Positions 1-12,603 of a stretch of DNA of 64,000 nucleotides are shown piece after piece. This stretch comes from Plasmopara viticola (taxonomy: Eukaryota > Oomycota > Peronosporomycetes > Peronosporales > Peronosporaceae). The number at the start of each line of letters is the position of its first letter. Within the stretch, counting starts at the first letter, position 1. The translations under genes and the position numbers were made by a program. Under the pieces are notes generated by a model that did no database searches, had not been told where the DNA came from, and worked only from the letters and a program-made list of their open reading frames with translations. The stretch spans positions 992,001 to 1,056,000 of the forward strand of contig MBPM02000004.1 of NCBI GenBank assembly GCA_001695595.3, written 5' to 3'.

Positions 1-1516
1 TTGCACCAAGTAATTTCACGTTCAAAATATGATGCCACAGCCAATTATAATCTTATGACTGCATTATCATCTAATTTTATACGTAACGCATATACAGCTG
101 AGATAGATCCAGCGCGAATCAGAATAAATTGGTAGCCCACGGACGAGCTCGGGAGATGGAAGTCCCCGAGGCACATGAAACGTACTACAACGTTCGTTTG
201 CAAACCGTTCATGACGATACTGCTGCTAAGAAAATAAGCAGGTGGACAACTCGCAACAGGAAAAAATTAGTCGGTGCAGAACACTTTAACACCGCAGTGC
301 ACGTATGTGCTCGACAATAGCTAACATACAGTAATAAATTATTTGAAACTGTATCAATAGAGTCGGTCATCGGACAACAATAGTAATGAAAGCGCGAGTT
401 GAAGGTCTAGCCAGAATAAACTTTTTCTCGTAGAGTGCTACGCAGAGTACTACGCATATTTAAAATCATAGTCAAAAAGCCTGCGCAAGCCAGGATCGGA
501 CTGTCAACAGATTATAAAATCGCCGTCACATAATGGTTGCAAGTGGGATGTGCACTTCCACACTCGCCTTATGATACGACGAACAATCCATCCAGTGACA
601 GCTTTATGTTGTGCAAAAAGCCACTTTGCGGCTGCCTGTGAGTTCTGTGTTGCCATGGATTGTACGACCGACAGTGTATTTGCGATCCTTTGATTCGTTT
701 ACTATCTAGCTTCGGAACGAGTATTTGCGCAGGTAAATTGGTAGTGCTTGTTGAATCCAGAATTATAATTAATACTTAAAAGTTTTTATCATTACCCCAT
801 TTACTGTGGCGACTTTGTTTTCGTACTTTGAGCGATAGCTTCTTCATAATTAGATTACGGAGAGGCAGTCTCGCGGTAGACTTTCAAATCCCGACCAGAA
901 GGAACAGCTATATTATACGCATAGGGGCTTAGAAGTAGTAGTAAGAGGATGTACAACAAGATTTGGACCAGAATGGAACTTGAAGACATTAAAGCCAGAC
1001 TTCTGGCTTCCGTAAATTTGTCAGAAACAATTTAGCGCACAAATCATGGCACAAACTATTGAGATTTGTAAAAGTGTAATATAGAGTTTTTTCAATGTGG
1101 TCTCCTTCATTATAATGCTATCTGAATTTCTAAATGTACAGTGGGTCCATGCCACCCACCGCAAGTGTTCGCTGTTTTTGATTAGCCACGACATCACAAA
1201 GACTATTGTTTCACACCGCCGGTAGACATATTTGACGGCCATTTGATTAGCAATTCCTACTTCATTGTGCAGGGTTTTTTTGTGACGTAGAAGTTGGCCT
1301 AAAATTATTAAAGCAGACGGCATTCAGCGCTCGACGTCGTCAGTAACAATCACTTTTACAAACGATCAGGTGGCATGCATCTGATATATTTGCTTTTGAT
1401 CCGCACATTCCTGGCGCTTTGTGACACAAAGGATACGAAAATCTTTACAGAAAACGTGTACACGTGAGGCAATCATTGTCGGCGCACATTTTTGTCCGGC
1501 AAACGCTACACTTGTC

Positions 1517-1681
1517 TTATCTTGGAAACAACAGATCTAGTATTACCTGCTTAGTGCCTTCGCTATCTGTTTCAATTTTTTTGGCCTCATGGCCGTAGGA
1601 CAAACACAACTCACGTAGGCGAGCATTGTTCCAACTGACATATGGCTGGTTGCCTGTTAAAACACGTAAAGTGCCATCGAC
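1517..1681 (-). pseudogene. Decayed reading frame with SAP-like module (copy A)
   Basis: A 54-codon open frame (no start codon of its own at the left end) is shared at the same length with 53173-53337. It reads VDGTLRVLTGNQ, then a stretch with the pattern WNNARLRELCLSYG followed by a Lys/Glu-rich segment and EGTKQVILDLL. The spacing of Leu, Cys, Gly and the second Leu-rich helix resembles a SAP-type helix-extension-helix DNA-binding module. Family membership is inference from pattern only. In copy B a 17-base deletion removes part of the frame, and copies C, D and E1 carry stops or frameshifts. It is probably an exon or fragment of a dead gene carried by the repeat unit, not a functional gene. 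Confidence 0.3.
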
Positions 1682-2265
1682 TTACTCCGTTTGCGCTCTT
1701 CAAGATGCAGATGATCTGACTGAGTAATTCAGTCTTGCCTTCTCACCATAATTGCAAAGTCGTGTTCAGATAGCCAACATGGCACGAAGTGATGCTCGCC
1801 GCATCTAATGACGAAAAGGCAGTGGAGCTGTGATGAAAGTGCGTATTGATTTCATTATATTTGTCATAGTTACTAGATCAAAGGCACCTAAAACATCGCA
1901 GTAAGTATCTTGATACCATATGTAATATATTGCCATCACTACATATAGCAGAGCTTTCCGCCCTAAGAGATGGCTGCTCTAACCTACTTACATCAAGTGC
2001 TAAAACCGGATTACAAATAGATTAAAAATAGAAAAATGAACCAATGACCGCATAAAGCGAAAATTTATCTTTCTGCACGCACCCTTAAGGCAAGGTGCTG
2101 CGTGCCCCCACCAAACCTGGTAGCACTTTAAAACAATCCGACGCCCACGCAACTGGATTGACTATCTGAATCTCGCAAAGGCTTTGTGATGGATTTAACC
2201 ATCTGCCGGACGACCATTTTTTGGCTTTTGAAAGCCTAAGAAGAAGGCCGCACTTGCAGCCCTGC

Positions 2266-2416
2266 CTACCAAGCAGCTAGAGCACGTAATGGTATTCGTG
2301 CAAAGTCGATGCTCGATAGTTTATCCAACACAGACTCAGGTAGCCCCAGAAGGAGCGCCTTATATGGGGTGTAAGCCGTAAAGCTAAACGTTTGCACCGT
2401 TAAAGAAGATGTATTG
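2266..2416 (-). pseudogene. Decayed reading frame in unit, copy A
   Basis: The minus strand encodes a frame whose end (FSFTAYTP, KALLLGLPES, SSIDFAR, PLRALAAW) matches the frame at 9705-9857. Here it stops right after the Trp through a TAG where copy B has CAG. Copy C (around 17480-17640) keeps the same frame with an inserted TAG. Conservation of one frame between copies suggests it was once coding. The protein is not recognised. Confidence 0.3.
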
Positions 2417-5400
2417 AAGGATCTGCTTGTCTGGATAGAAGTCGTAGAGATGGAGAAGGTGCGCGCAACGTCGCACTCCCACATTTGAGAACCCGCGCCA
2501 AAGGCTTGGCACTCACCCCTGAAGCAGCTCATTTGAATTCTTCTAACAAACACGAAAATTTCGCGGAGAGCACCTTTATATCCGTCGAAGTTTAAACTCC
2601 TCTGACGCTCACGTTTTCCTGTCTGCGAGATAAGAGGCTGTGAACTCTATGATGATTAAAAAAGGACAGCCCTCACCATTAGATAGCCACTCTTTAGACG
2701 AAACAAGTAGGCGTACGTTTGTTTCTTTGGGTTATCTTGGATACGCACTAATACGACCCATAGGAGGGTGTATATTGACCCTCTGAATCCGATCCAGTTC
2801 CATAACTTCCGAGCAAAGCAATCTGTGCTTCTGTGGTTGCGGTAAAGAAGGATAAATAATTCATTCCTGGAAGACGAAAGGGAGCTTCGTTTTGCCTAAG
2901 GGCTTTAAACGGTCGCTGGCGGAAATCGAGCACTTTATGCCCAGTAAATGGTGGTCACCTGTAGAGAGGGACGCTCATCTAAGAAAGACCCAATGCGTGT
3001 GTGATTGATACACACAATGGTAGTTTAGCCCCTGAGAAGTTGACGACTCACGAAGGAGGAGATAACAGCTGCTGACTGCTAGCTATATAAGCAATTTCAC
3101 GCCGATAAAGAAAACCGTTTCGAGCTCGGGTAGATTCTAGCTCGTCGCGAAACTTCGCACGCCGGTAAGCGGTTGCTGTCGATAAAGACAGATCAAGTGA
3201 TTTGTAAGAGAAAGCAACAAAAGTAAGTCAGTTCTTTTTTAATGGCTTACGGAGCGATTTGAGACACTTTTAATATCGAAATTCTGATTTCGGCAGTTTT
3301 GACAGCACCGCGTCGAGTCTAGTCCTTGATATAATTAAGTATGGCTTGATTTTTTTTAATGCCGCGATTGAAAGAGCGCGAGTCTCAGATCAATCGGCAG
3401 AGCAAGGTCATGGATGCCAGCTACCCATCCAGCTCAACGGAGTCAGGCATCAACTTTGTTGTGCGTATGGCCCCTATTAATGTAGGTCTGGGAAAGTTTG
3501 CACAAGTAATAATGTCAGCGTTGTCGAACGCATACGTGACTACGACTCTGAATACTTCGGTGGATTATAAAATTTCACGAGCAGAACCGGTTAACAGATA
3601 CGCTTAATATAGCGCTTCAATCATATTAACATAATTCGACAAGTAAGTCATCATCTTTGGGTGGCAAAACTTGTCAAGTAGTCCGCATGACACGGTAAAA
3701 ATCACAGCTTTACCAAGTTTGTGCTTGAAAGGTACACTTGTAGGTCCGTACTAGGATGCATTCAACTAAAGACAGGAAACAAAGCACCTCCAAGAGTTGC
3801 TGACATGGCTTCACTCGAAGGAAATGGTGATGCGATACGAAAGCAATCCCCGGATGTCACAAACAACCCCGTAGTTGAGAATTGAGCCTTATTTATTGAA
3901 ATAATCGACGATTAAAGTGGCTGCTGTTCCACACCAAGCGCACTCCAGCTCGAGGAACTTTCAATGTGTCAAAGCCAAAAAATCTTTAGAAACTAAAGCT
4001 ACTAAGCTATTGGCTGACTTGAAATTCGTAATATCGTTGAATTAGTGTCTATTGAGATAAAAAGCCCTCTTGGGGACGAAGATGTCTTGATTTAGCCTAA
4101 ATGATAGCTTACGTTGTGTCTTTTTCAGAAACCCAGTGAGATTCCAAAGATCAGGTAATTTTTTTGTTAAATAATAGTAAAATATAAAAGTTAGAGACCT
4201 ACGCAAAGTATTCAGGAGTCAGGAAATAGATTGATCTCATGCTGGACTCGAAGCAGCCTTTTACATTACAATTATTACTGCCACGGGAATAGTGTGACTT
4301 TATATATTATTTCTTCGCCACATGGCATAGAGCACCATGCTACCGGGTAGCAGAAAATCGAGGCTGCCCTTATTGCACAAAAAGGCGGCACACTTTTTTT
4401 CGATAGATCATATCCATCTGGTATAGATATTTGGTGAAAAAAATGTCACTCGATCAATGGTTGACGATAACATAAGAATTGCGGAAAGAAGACGCCCATG
4501 CTGGAAATTGCTGAAATACATTTCGCAACGTCGTCCACTTAGATACTAGAGACATCGTGGATGACAGTCTCGTTTGCCGCAATTCTGAAAGCCAAACAAT
4601 AATCGGATTCTTCCCTAAGCGACCTAATCTTAGGTCGGACTTCAGAAACGCTCTTTTGTTTCATGACCCGAGGCACTTATTCGCTGAAAGAAATAAAAAA
4701 ACACTATTGAGGAGGCTCTGACAGAGTGCAGATTCTAATCGATTGTGTCTATAGATCCTTCGAGTTCGTTCACAGAGGCTGGACCTTTATAGTAAGTTAT
4801 TTTTCCTCGGCTTCTCTGCGTCAAAAGATGTAGAATGTGTCGTACTAGACATTCCGTGTACAAAAATATATTTTTAATGTGACTATTTGCTTCACCAATT
4901 GAGTCGTTCGTTTTACTGATTGCGTTGTTTCATGCTGTAATGTGTCTAATAAGCCAATTAAAATAACGACTGTCGTTTTCTTCTAAACGATGTTTGTAAA
5001 ATTTATGTGCTTAACCGATTTTTTTCAAATTGTTGCTTTGCATAAGCTGCCAGGTGTTCACACATGTAATGCATTTAAATGGTTACAGGTGCAAAACCGA
5101 CAGCAACGCAAGTATCGGCTAAGTGGCACCTTGCTGAAATGTCTGTAGACAAGAAACATACAGGATTAATCTATTTAGGCCCAATGCTTGTAGCGAGTAA
5201 CGTAGACGACTGATTATCTTGTGCCTCCAACATCTTGAACGGATTAGCAGTATAAGTAATACCAATTTAATCTGAGAGGGAGTTTTAAAAGGGGATATTG
5301 CAGGAGCTTAAGTCATAGCTTTAAAATTTCAGTGCGAACTAGCAGCCTATACCCGACAAAATAAGCGATGCGTGGTATCAGTACAAAGTGATGGATTACT

Positions 5401-6214
5401 GCAAATTGATCTGTTATGGGAACTGCAAATAGGTTATTGAGCGACAATGGTAATAAAATTGCAACCATAAAGTCTAGCCAGCTGCGACTCTTCTTTGTAT
5501 GCAGTCTCAAAGCTTTAAAAAATATCTATCCGATCCAGTGTCGTGCCAAAATCATCAAAAGTTGTCTTGTCGACCACGCGTGTCGAACTTAATACTACAT
5601 TCCCAGTGGCAACTTTTGTAAAAGGATCGCACGAAACCACCTGGGAAGCATCACGCAGATGCATCCACCTGTACATTGTGTGCTACCGTTCATGACCGTG
5701 CTTGGGTCTAATGAAGATACGATCGACATCTATCTTGCATTTCTCGCTAATCTGCGCTAACAATTACTTACATGGATGAAAAATGTTAAAACCCTGACTA
5801 TTGCCAATCATGTCAAAAGTATCTAAGCAAATGGAGAATTGGGGAATTTTCATAAACTGCACAAAAAGTCCACACTCTAATCTAAGAACGATTATCTTCA
5901 ATCTCTGTTACTATGTCGACACACAAATACGTACTTTGCCTTATAAATTTTCTTCAGATTTAACTTCTCACACAGTCACGGGAGGTAGACTTTTACAGAG
6001 CAAGACGAAACTCGAACAGTAGGACATCAAATAAATCTTGGGATAAATAGGGTTGTTATTAGCAAAATGAGGATGTATGGTGACGGATCAGATTGACCAA
6101 TTTTTGGGCCAGGAGGTTTGACGAAACATGGACGTAAGTTTATCTTGAACGTAGCATTGTGGGTATACAGCATTTTCAATCAAGCATACTATATGTGGGT
6201 AGCATTTGTCCACA

Positions 6215-6282
6215 AAGAGTAGCTAGCATGTTTAGCAACGCAGCTCCGAAAAGCTGCGTTGCTAAACATGCTAGCTACTCTT
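6215..6282. repeat. Perfect 31-nt quasipalindrome inserted in copy A
   Basis: The arms 6215-6245 and 6252-6282 are perfect reverse complements of 31 nt with a 6-nt spacer. The homologous places in copy C (around 20790) and copy D (around 45410) have the left arm only, followed directly by the sequence that here follows the right arm. The right arm is therefore an extra, inverted copy of the left arm. It looks like a templated (snap-back) insertion and not a transposon terminus. Confidence 0.85.
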
Positions 6283-6768
6283 AGTCGGTATGCGATACAA
6301 AATCGTTCCTTGGGCGTCTCGAACAGCCTCAAGACTTAAAACGAAATTTTACTCGCAAACGTTTGACACCTCAAAAGCTCTTCATGTCACGGCAGGCACA
6401 CTTATGATTAAGGAATCAGAGCTTTACCAAATCAAAAAAAAATCTTGCAGAGTTTTAGCTGATTTGGTAGTTAGAATTTCTCAAAGGTGGTGCTCCTCGT
6501 GATAGTATGCATCAACTTATTTCATAGATGAGATGTTCCAAGAGTTCCTCAAGGCAGCGGACGATGCGCCCGGGCTCACAGATTCTTACAAGTACTAAGG
6601 AAAGGTTGGTATATCTATTCCTTAAAAAAATACCAGATGTGGTGTCCGGAGAATAAACATCGAAACTGCGTCTAGAAGTGAGGCTTTAACTCAAAAACTG
6701 GCCTCTCATCAGGCACAAAATGCTGTCTGACCAGAAAGAAGGCTTCGAAATACGATAGGTGTAATTAT

Positions 6769-6786
6769 ACATATATATATATATAT
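6769..6786. repeat. (AT)n microsatellite
   Basis: A run of alternating AT of about 18 bases lies in copy A. It is absent at the equivalent point in copy C (around 21310). Confidence 0.8.
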
Positions 6787-9704
6787 CAAAAGCAAAGGAT
6801 GACAAAAACAATCTTAGTTCTCACTCTCGTCGACGCTCTGTGCTCAAGATAGAGCAAAGAGGTGATTAAGTAATGCTGTACGATCAGCTATCAGTTCAGC
6901 GATGTCTACATAGGCACCGAACCCGAGGAATGATGTGCTGTTTAACGACCTTTCCAGGTGCGCTTTCAATAGTGCATTGGATTTGAGAGATGACTCTTAC
7001 CAAATGTGAACGGAGGGACGTAAATGTAACCTCCACGGCATTTAGTACGCCTAGAAATTATTATCTGGGAACGTTAGTTGTGTTACTAGGACAACTAAGC
7101 GCCCCAGCGACGCGCACTCACATGTGTTGTGGCCTCTACTGACGTTGACGATACTGTTAGTCGCAATTGTTCTGATGACGATGATTCGGCATCGAAGACA
7201 CATTAGACTCGCTTGAATCAATTTTGATAGGATCTGCAAGCCGACTAACTCCCTGCTTGGATTGACAAGTTTCTCTTGCTACAGAGAAGCCGAGGCAGAA
7301 TACTTTGTCTTAGGGGTCACCCTTCTGTGAAAATGCTCGACGGATCTTAAACACAATCGCTTTAAATCTGTACTCTGTCAGAGTCTCCTCAATGGTATTT
7401 TCCGATTTATTAAGCCTTGGGATCATAAAACAAAAGAGAAATACATGCAATTTGAACTCTGACCTATAATCTAGATTAAGTCGCTTAAAGAAGAATCCAA
7501 TAGCCTTCATATCTTTGAGACCGGCAGCAAACGAAATCCTTAACCACGATGTCTCTAAAATATTAGTGGACGACGTTGCAAGATGTTTTTCAGCGATTTA
7601 CGACATAAGCGGCTTCTGTTCGCAACTCTTTCTTATAGTCAGCCATCGATCGCGCGACATTCCTTCACCCAACATCGGCATCAGCTGCTCAAAGATTAAA
7701 AAAAAATGTGTGCCGCCTTTTCGTTCAAATAGGGCAGCTGCGTATATTTTGGCTACCCGGTAGCATGGTGCTCTTCGCTTCGTGGTGAAGAACTATTATA
7801 TAAGGTCACACTAATTACGTGGCAGAAATCATCGTTGTGTAAAAGGGTGCTTCGACTCCTGCATGATATCAATCTCGTGCCTGGCCAATCCTTTGCGTGG
7901 GTCTTCAAAAGCTATATTTTAGTGTTATTTAACAAAAGATTACCTGATTTTTCTAATCTTACTGGATTTTTGAGAAAAAAAAATACCACTCAGGCTGAAT
8001 CAAGACATCTTCGTCCCCAAGCGGGCTTTTCATCTTCATAAACATTCCCCCAGCGATATTATAATCTTCGACTCAGTCGATAGCTCAGAAGCTTCAGTTT
8101 CTTATGATTTTTTGGCTTTGACGCCTCCGGAAGTGCCTCGAGCTGTAGTGTGCTTACCGTGGCGCAACGACCAGTTGAAGCGTTGATTATTCCAATGTGA
8201 AAGGCTAATTTGTCGACCACGGGGTTGTGTGTGACATCAAGGGATTGCTTTCGTATCGCATCCCCATATCCTTCTAGTGGAGCCATATAAGCAACTCTTG
8301 AAGATGCTTTGTTTCCTCCCTCTAGTTAAATGCTGTTTAGTATGCTCTCAGACCTACAAGTGTACCTAGCACAAACTTGGTAAAGCTGTGTTATATACCG
8401 TGTCATGCGGACTGCTTGGGAAGTTTTGTCACTCAAAGATGGTCATTCACCTGTCGAATTATGTTACCACGGTTGAAGCGCTGTATTAAGCGTATCTGTT
8501 GGCCGGTTCTGCTCGTGAAATTTTATAATCCACTAAAGGGTTCAGAGTCGTAGTCACGTATGCGTTCGACAACGCTGAAATTATTACTTGTGCAAACTTT
8601 CAGAGACCTACACTAAAAGGGGCCGTACTCACTACAAAGCTGTTAGCCTGACTCCGTTGAGCTGGATGGGAAGCTGGCATCCATGACCTTGCTCTGCCGA
8701 TTGATCTGAGACTCGCGCTCTTTCAATCGCGGCATTAGAAAGATCAAGCCATACTTAATTATATCAAGGACAAGAATTGACTCGGTGCTGTCAAAACTGC
8801 CGAATTTAAAATTTCAATATTAAGGGTGTCTTAAACCGTTTCATAAGCCATAAAAAAAGAACTGACTATCTTTTGTTGCTTTCTCTTACAAAACCACTCA
8901 ATCGGTTTCTATCGGCAGCAACCGCTACCGGCGTGCGAAGTTTCGCGACGAGCTAGATTCTACTCAGGCTCGAAGCGTTTTTCTTTATCGTCGTGAAATT
9001 GCTTATATAGCTAGCAGTCAGCAGCTGTTATCTCCTCCTTCGTCAGTCGCCAAGCTTCTCGAAGCTAAGCTACCTTTGTGTGTATCAACCACGCACTCAT
9101 TGGGTCTTTCCCAGAAGAGCGTTTTTCTCTACAGGTGACCACCATTTACTGGGCTCAAAGTGCTCGATTTCCGCCAGCGACCGTTTAAAGCCCTTAGGCA
9201 AAACGAAGCTCCCCTTCGTCTTCCAGGAATTAATCATTTATCCTACTTTACCGCAACCACAGAAGCATAGATTGCTTTGCTCGGAAGTTATGGAACTGGA
9301 TCCGATTCAGAGGGTCAATATACACCCTCCTATACGTCGTATTAGTGCGTATCCAAGACAACCCAAAGAAACAAACGTACGCCTACTTGTTTCGATTAAA
9401 GAGTGACTACCCAATGATGGAGGCTGTCTTTTTTTAATCATCATAGAGTTCACATCCTCTTATCTCGCAGACAGGAAAACTTGATCATCAGAGGAGTTTA
9501 AACTTCGACGGATATAACGGTGCTCTCCGCGAAATTTTCGTGTTTGTCAGAAGAATTCAAATGAGCTGCTTCAGGGGTGAGTGCCAAGCCTTTGGCGCGG
9601 GTTCTCAAATGTGGGAGTGCGACGCCGCGCGCACTTACTCCATCTCTACGACTTCTATCCAGAAAAGCAGATTCTTTAATACATAATCTCCAACGGTGAA
9701 AATA

Positions 9705-9857
9705 TTTAGCTTTACGGCTTACACCCCAGAGAAGGCGCTCCTTCTGGGGCTACCTGAGTCTGTACTGGCTACATTATCGAGCATCGACTTTGCACGAACA
9801 CCATTACGTGCTCTAGCTGCTTGGCAGGCAGGGCTGCAAGTGCGGCCTTCTTCTTAG
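9705..9857 (+). pseudogene. Decayed reading frame in unit, copy B
   Basis: A 50-codon frame ends in TAG at 9855-9857. It contains the segments FSFTAYTPEKALLLGLPES, SSIDFARTPLRALAAW and QAGLQVRPSS. The same frame exists in copies A and C with stops. Upstream the frame is broken by TAA near 9683. The product is unknown. It is recorded because frame conservation across copies points to coding ancestry on this strand. Confidence 0.3.
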
Positions 9858-10458
9858 GCTTTCAAAAGCCAAAAAAAGGTCGTCCGGCAGATGGTTAAAT
9901 CCATGACAAAGCCTTTGCGAGATTCAGATAGTCAATCCAGTTGCGTGGGCGTCGGATTGTTTTAAAGTGCTACCAGGTTTGGTGGGGGCACGCAGCACCT
10001 TGCTTTAAGGGTGCATGCAGAAGGATAAATTTTCGCTTTATACGGTCTTAAAGGAATCGACGTAAAAAAATAGATTGCTTTCAAAGACTCATTGGTTCAT
10101 TTTTCTATTTTCATTCTATTTGTAATCCGGTTTTAGCACTTGATGTAAGTAGGTTAGAGCAGCCATCTCTTAGGGCGGAAAGCTCGGCTATATGTAGTGA
10201 TGGCAATATATTACATATGGTATCAAGATACTTACTGTGATGTTTTAGGTGCCTTTGATCTAGTAACTATGACAAAAATAATGAAATCAATACGCACTTT
10301 CATCACAGCTCCACTGCCTTTTCGTCATTAGATGCGGCGAGCATCACTTCGTGCCATGTTGGCTATCTGAACACGACTTTGCAATTATGGTGAGAAGGCA
10401 AGACTGAATTACTCAGTCAGATCATCTGCATCTTGAAGAGCGCAAACGGAGTAAGTCG

Positions 10459-10602
10459 ATGGCACTTAACCAGCCATATGTCAGTTGGAACAATGCTCGC
10501 CTACGTGAGTTGTGTTTGTCCTACGGCCATGAGGCCAAAAAAATTGAAACAGATAGCGAAGGCACTAAGCAGGTAATATTAGATCTGTTGTTTCCAAGAT
10601 AA
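10459..10602 (+). pseudogene. Decayed SAP-like frame, copy B (17-bp deletion)
   Basis: An ATG-started 47-codon frame contains the WNNARLRELCLSYG and EGTKQVILDLLFPR segments. Relative to copies A and E2 it lacks 17 bases just after the ATG, so the ATG frame is fused to the SAP-like part by the deletion. It is probably not a real gene. Confidence 0.25.
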
Positions 10603-11975
10603 GACAAGTGTAGCGTTTGCCGGACAAAAATGTGCGCCGACAATGATTGCCTCACGTGTACACGTTTTCTGTAAAGATTTTCGTATCCTTTGTGTCACAA
10701 AGCGCCAGGAATGTGCGGATCAAAAGCAAATATATCAGATGCATGCCACCTGATCGTTTGTAAAAGTGATTGTTACTGACGACGTCGAGCGCTGAATGCC
10801 GTCTGCTTTAATAATTTTAGGCCAACTTCTACGTCACAAAAAACCCTGCACAATGAAGTAGGAATTGCTAATCAAATGGCCGTCAAATATGTCTACCGGC
10901 GGTGTGAAACAATAGTCTTTGTGATGTCGTGGCTAATCAAAAACAGCGAACACTTGCGGTGGGTGGCATGGACCCACTGTACATTTAGAAATTCAGATAG
11001 CATTATAATGAAGGAGACCACATTGAAAAAACTCTATATTACACTTTTACAAATCTCAATAGTTTGTGCCATGATTTGTGCGCTAAATTGTTTCTGACAA
11101 ATTTACGGAAGCCAGAAGTCTGGCTTTAATGTCTTCAAGTTCCATTCTGGTCCAAATCTTGTTGTACATCCTCTTACTACTACTTCTAAGCCCCTATGCG
11201 TATAATATAGCTGTTCCTTCTGGTCGGGATTTGAAAGTCTACCGCGAGACTGCCTCTCCGTAATCTAATTATGAATAAGCTATCGCCCAAAGTAAACAAA
11301 GTCGCCACAGTAAATGGGGTGATGATAAAAACTTTTAAGTATTAATTATAATTCTGGATTCAACAAGCACTACCAATTTACCTGCGCAAATACTCGTTTC
11401 GAAGCTAGATAGTAAACGAATCAAAGGATCGCAAATACACTGTCGGTCGTACAATCCATGGCAACACAGAACTCACAGGCAGCCGCAAAGTGGCTTTTTG
11501 CACAACATAAAGCTGTCACTGGATGGATTGTTCGTCGTATCATAAGGCGAGTGTGGAAGTGCACATCCCACTTGCAACCATTATGTGACGGCGATTTTAT
11601 AATCTGTTGACAGTCCGATCCTGGCTTGCGCAGGCTTTTTGACTATGATTTTAAGAATGCGTAGTACTCTGCGTAGCACTCTACGAGAAAAAGTTTATGC
11701 TGGCTAGACCTTCAACTCGCGCTTTCATTACTATTGTTGCTAGATGACCGACTCTATTGATACAGTTTCAAGTAATTTATTACTGTCTGTTAGCTATTGT
11801 CGAGCACATACGTGCACTGCGGTGTTTAAGTGTCCTGCACCGACTAATTTTTTCCTGTTGCGAGTCGCCCACCTCAGTATCGTCATGACCGGTTTGCAAA
11901 CGAACATTTTAGTACGTTCATGTGCCTCGGGGACTTCCCTCTCCCGAGCTTTTAGCACTTCTTCTGTCGTCCACA

Positions 11976-12603
11976 CGACGCACACGCAGCTCCGAAGTGG
12001 CTTTGTGCGCTAATCTATGCTAAGCTGTCACTGGTATCGCCAAATGCGGCAACATAAGCCGAGCGTGGCAAATGCAGAGTCCACTTGCAAGCAACGACAG
12101 GGTTGAGATTTTATTGGCTACACAGAACTGGCGTGCACAGGCTCTGTGTTTTAGATGGAAGACTGCGTTATGCTTTACAAGTAAAGGTCTAGGCTGGCTA
12201 GACTCTTAAGGTATACGCCGCAAGCGCTACCATGTTTATTGTTGCCTAATCACCGATTGCATCTACATTTTCAATTCATACGTGCACTTCACCAATAAAT
12301 TGTTTTGCCACGACTGTATGCTCGCATATCTGCTACATCTCGTAGTCGTTGCAGACTAATGATGCGGTAAGTTTTAGCGCCTCAGATACCTCTCCCTCTT
12401 AAGCGCCAAGCGCTGTGTCTTTGTCGACCAATTGCTGCCTGATTCGCGCTGCAGAACTATCTTGCAGCTGTGTTTCATCCCAAATTTAATGTGTACATTT
12501 TTAAAACTGAATACTAGAGGCGCCACGCGCAACCCAGTCATTACTACTTTACACAATTTTTTGATGTCACAAATGAAAAGAAAGATCCAATGAAAGTAGA
12601 ATC
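11976..12603. other. Effector tail-to-tail spacer remnant
   Basis: From about 11976 the sequence matches 57995-58165 and 59330-59570, the spacer between the 3' ends of eff2 and eff3, here without the retrotransposon. On its right it abuts the 3' end of ψ1, as expected. On its left it abuts unit copy B directly, whereas at the homologous locus a promoter and a plus-strand effector (about 2.9 kb, 55040-57990) lie in between. A deletion of one effector gene is inferred. No gene is seen. Confidence 0.7.

Larger units (their letters stand above)
1..7285 (+). repeat. Flanking unit copy A, about 7.3 kb
   Basis: This is one of several related copies of a long, AT-rich, non-coding flanking unit. The opening 130 bases match the segments near 39294, 62700 and (inverted) 55207, which lie just beyond the effector promoters, so an effector gene probably lies to the left of the window. 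It aligns in inverted orientation with 7290-11975; for example 1021-1323 matches 10795-11097. Its distal part (5000-7285) matches 19400-21830 and 44200-46045. No intact gene is visible. Several reading frames on the minus strand are shared between copies but broken. The right boundary near 7285 is where the sequence folds into inverted copy B. Boundaries are approximate because alignment was by eye. Confidence 0.8.
7290..11975 (-). repeat. Flanking unit copy B, inverted relative to A
   Basis: This stretch is the reverse complement of roughly the first 4.8 kb of copy A with scattered indels and substitutions. Clear paired blocks are 7375/4710, 7850/4245, 8735/3359, 9560/2540, 10459/1690 and 11097/1021. 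It begins at 7290-7320, so the distal 2.4 kb of the unit is present once, in A, and serves as the palindrome centre. It ends near 11975, where similarity to unit sequence stops and similarity to the spacer at 57990 begins. A short stretch near 10190-11700 is almost identical to 52905-54400. No intact gene is present. Confidence 0.8.

Noticed and set aside
1021..1323. 100-codon minus-strand frame matching 10876-11097
   Set aside because: It is the same repeat unit read twice. In other copies (D, F) the frame is interrupted and no domain is visible.
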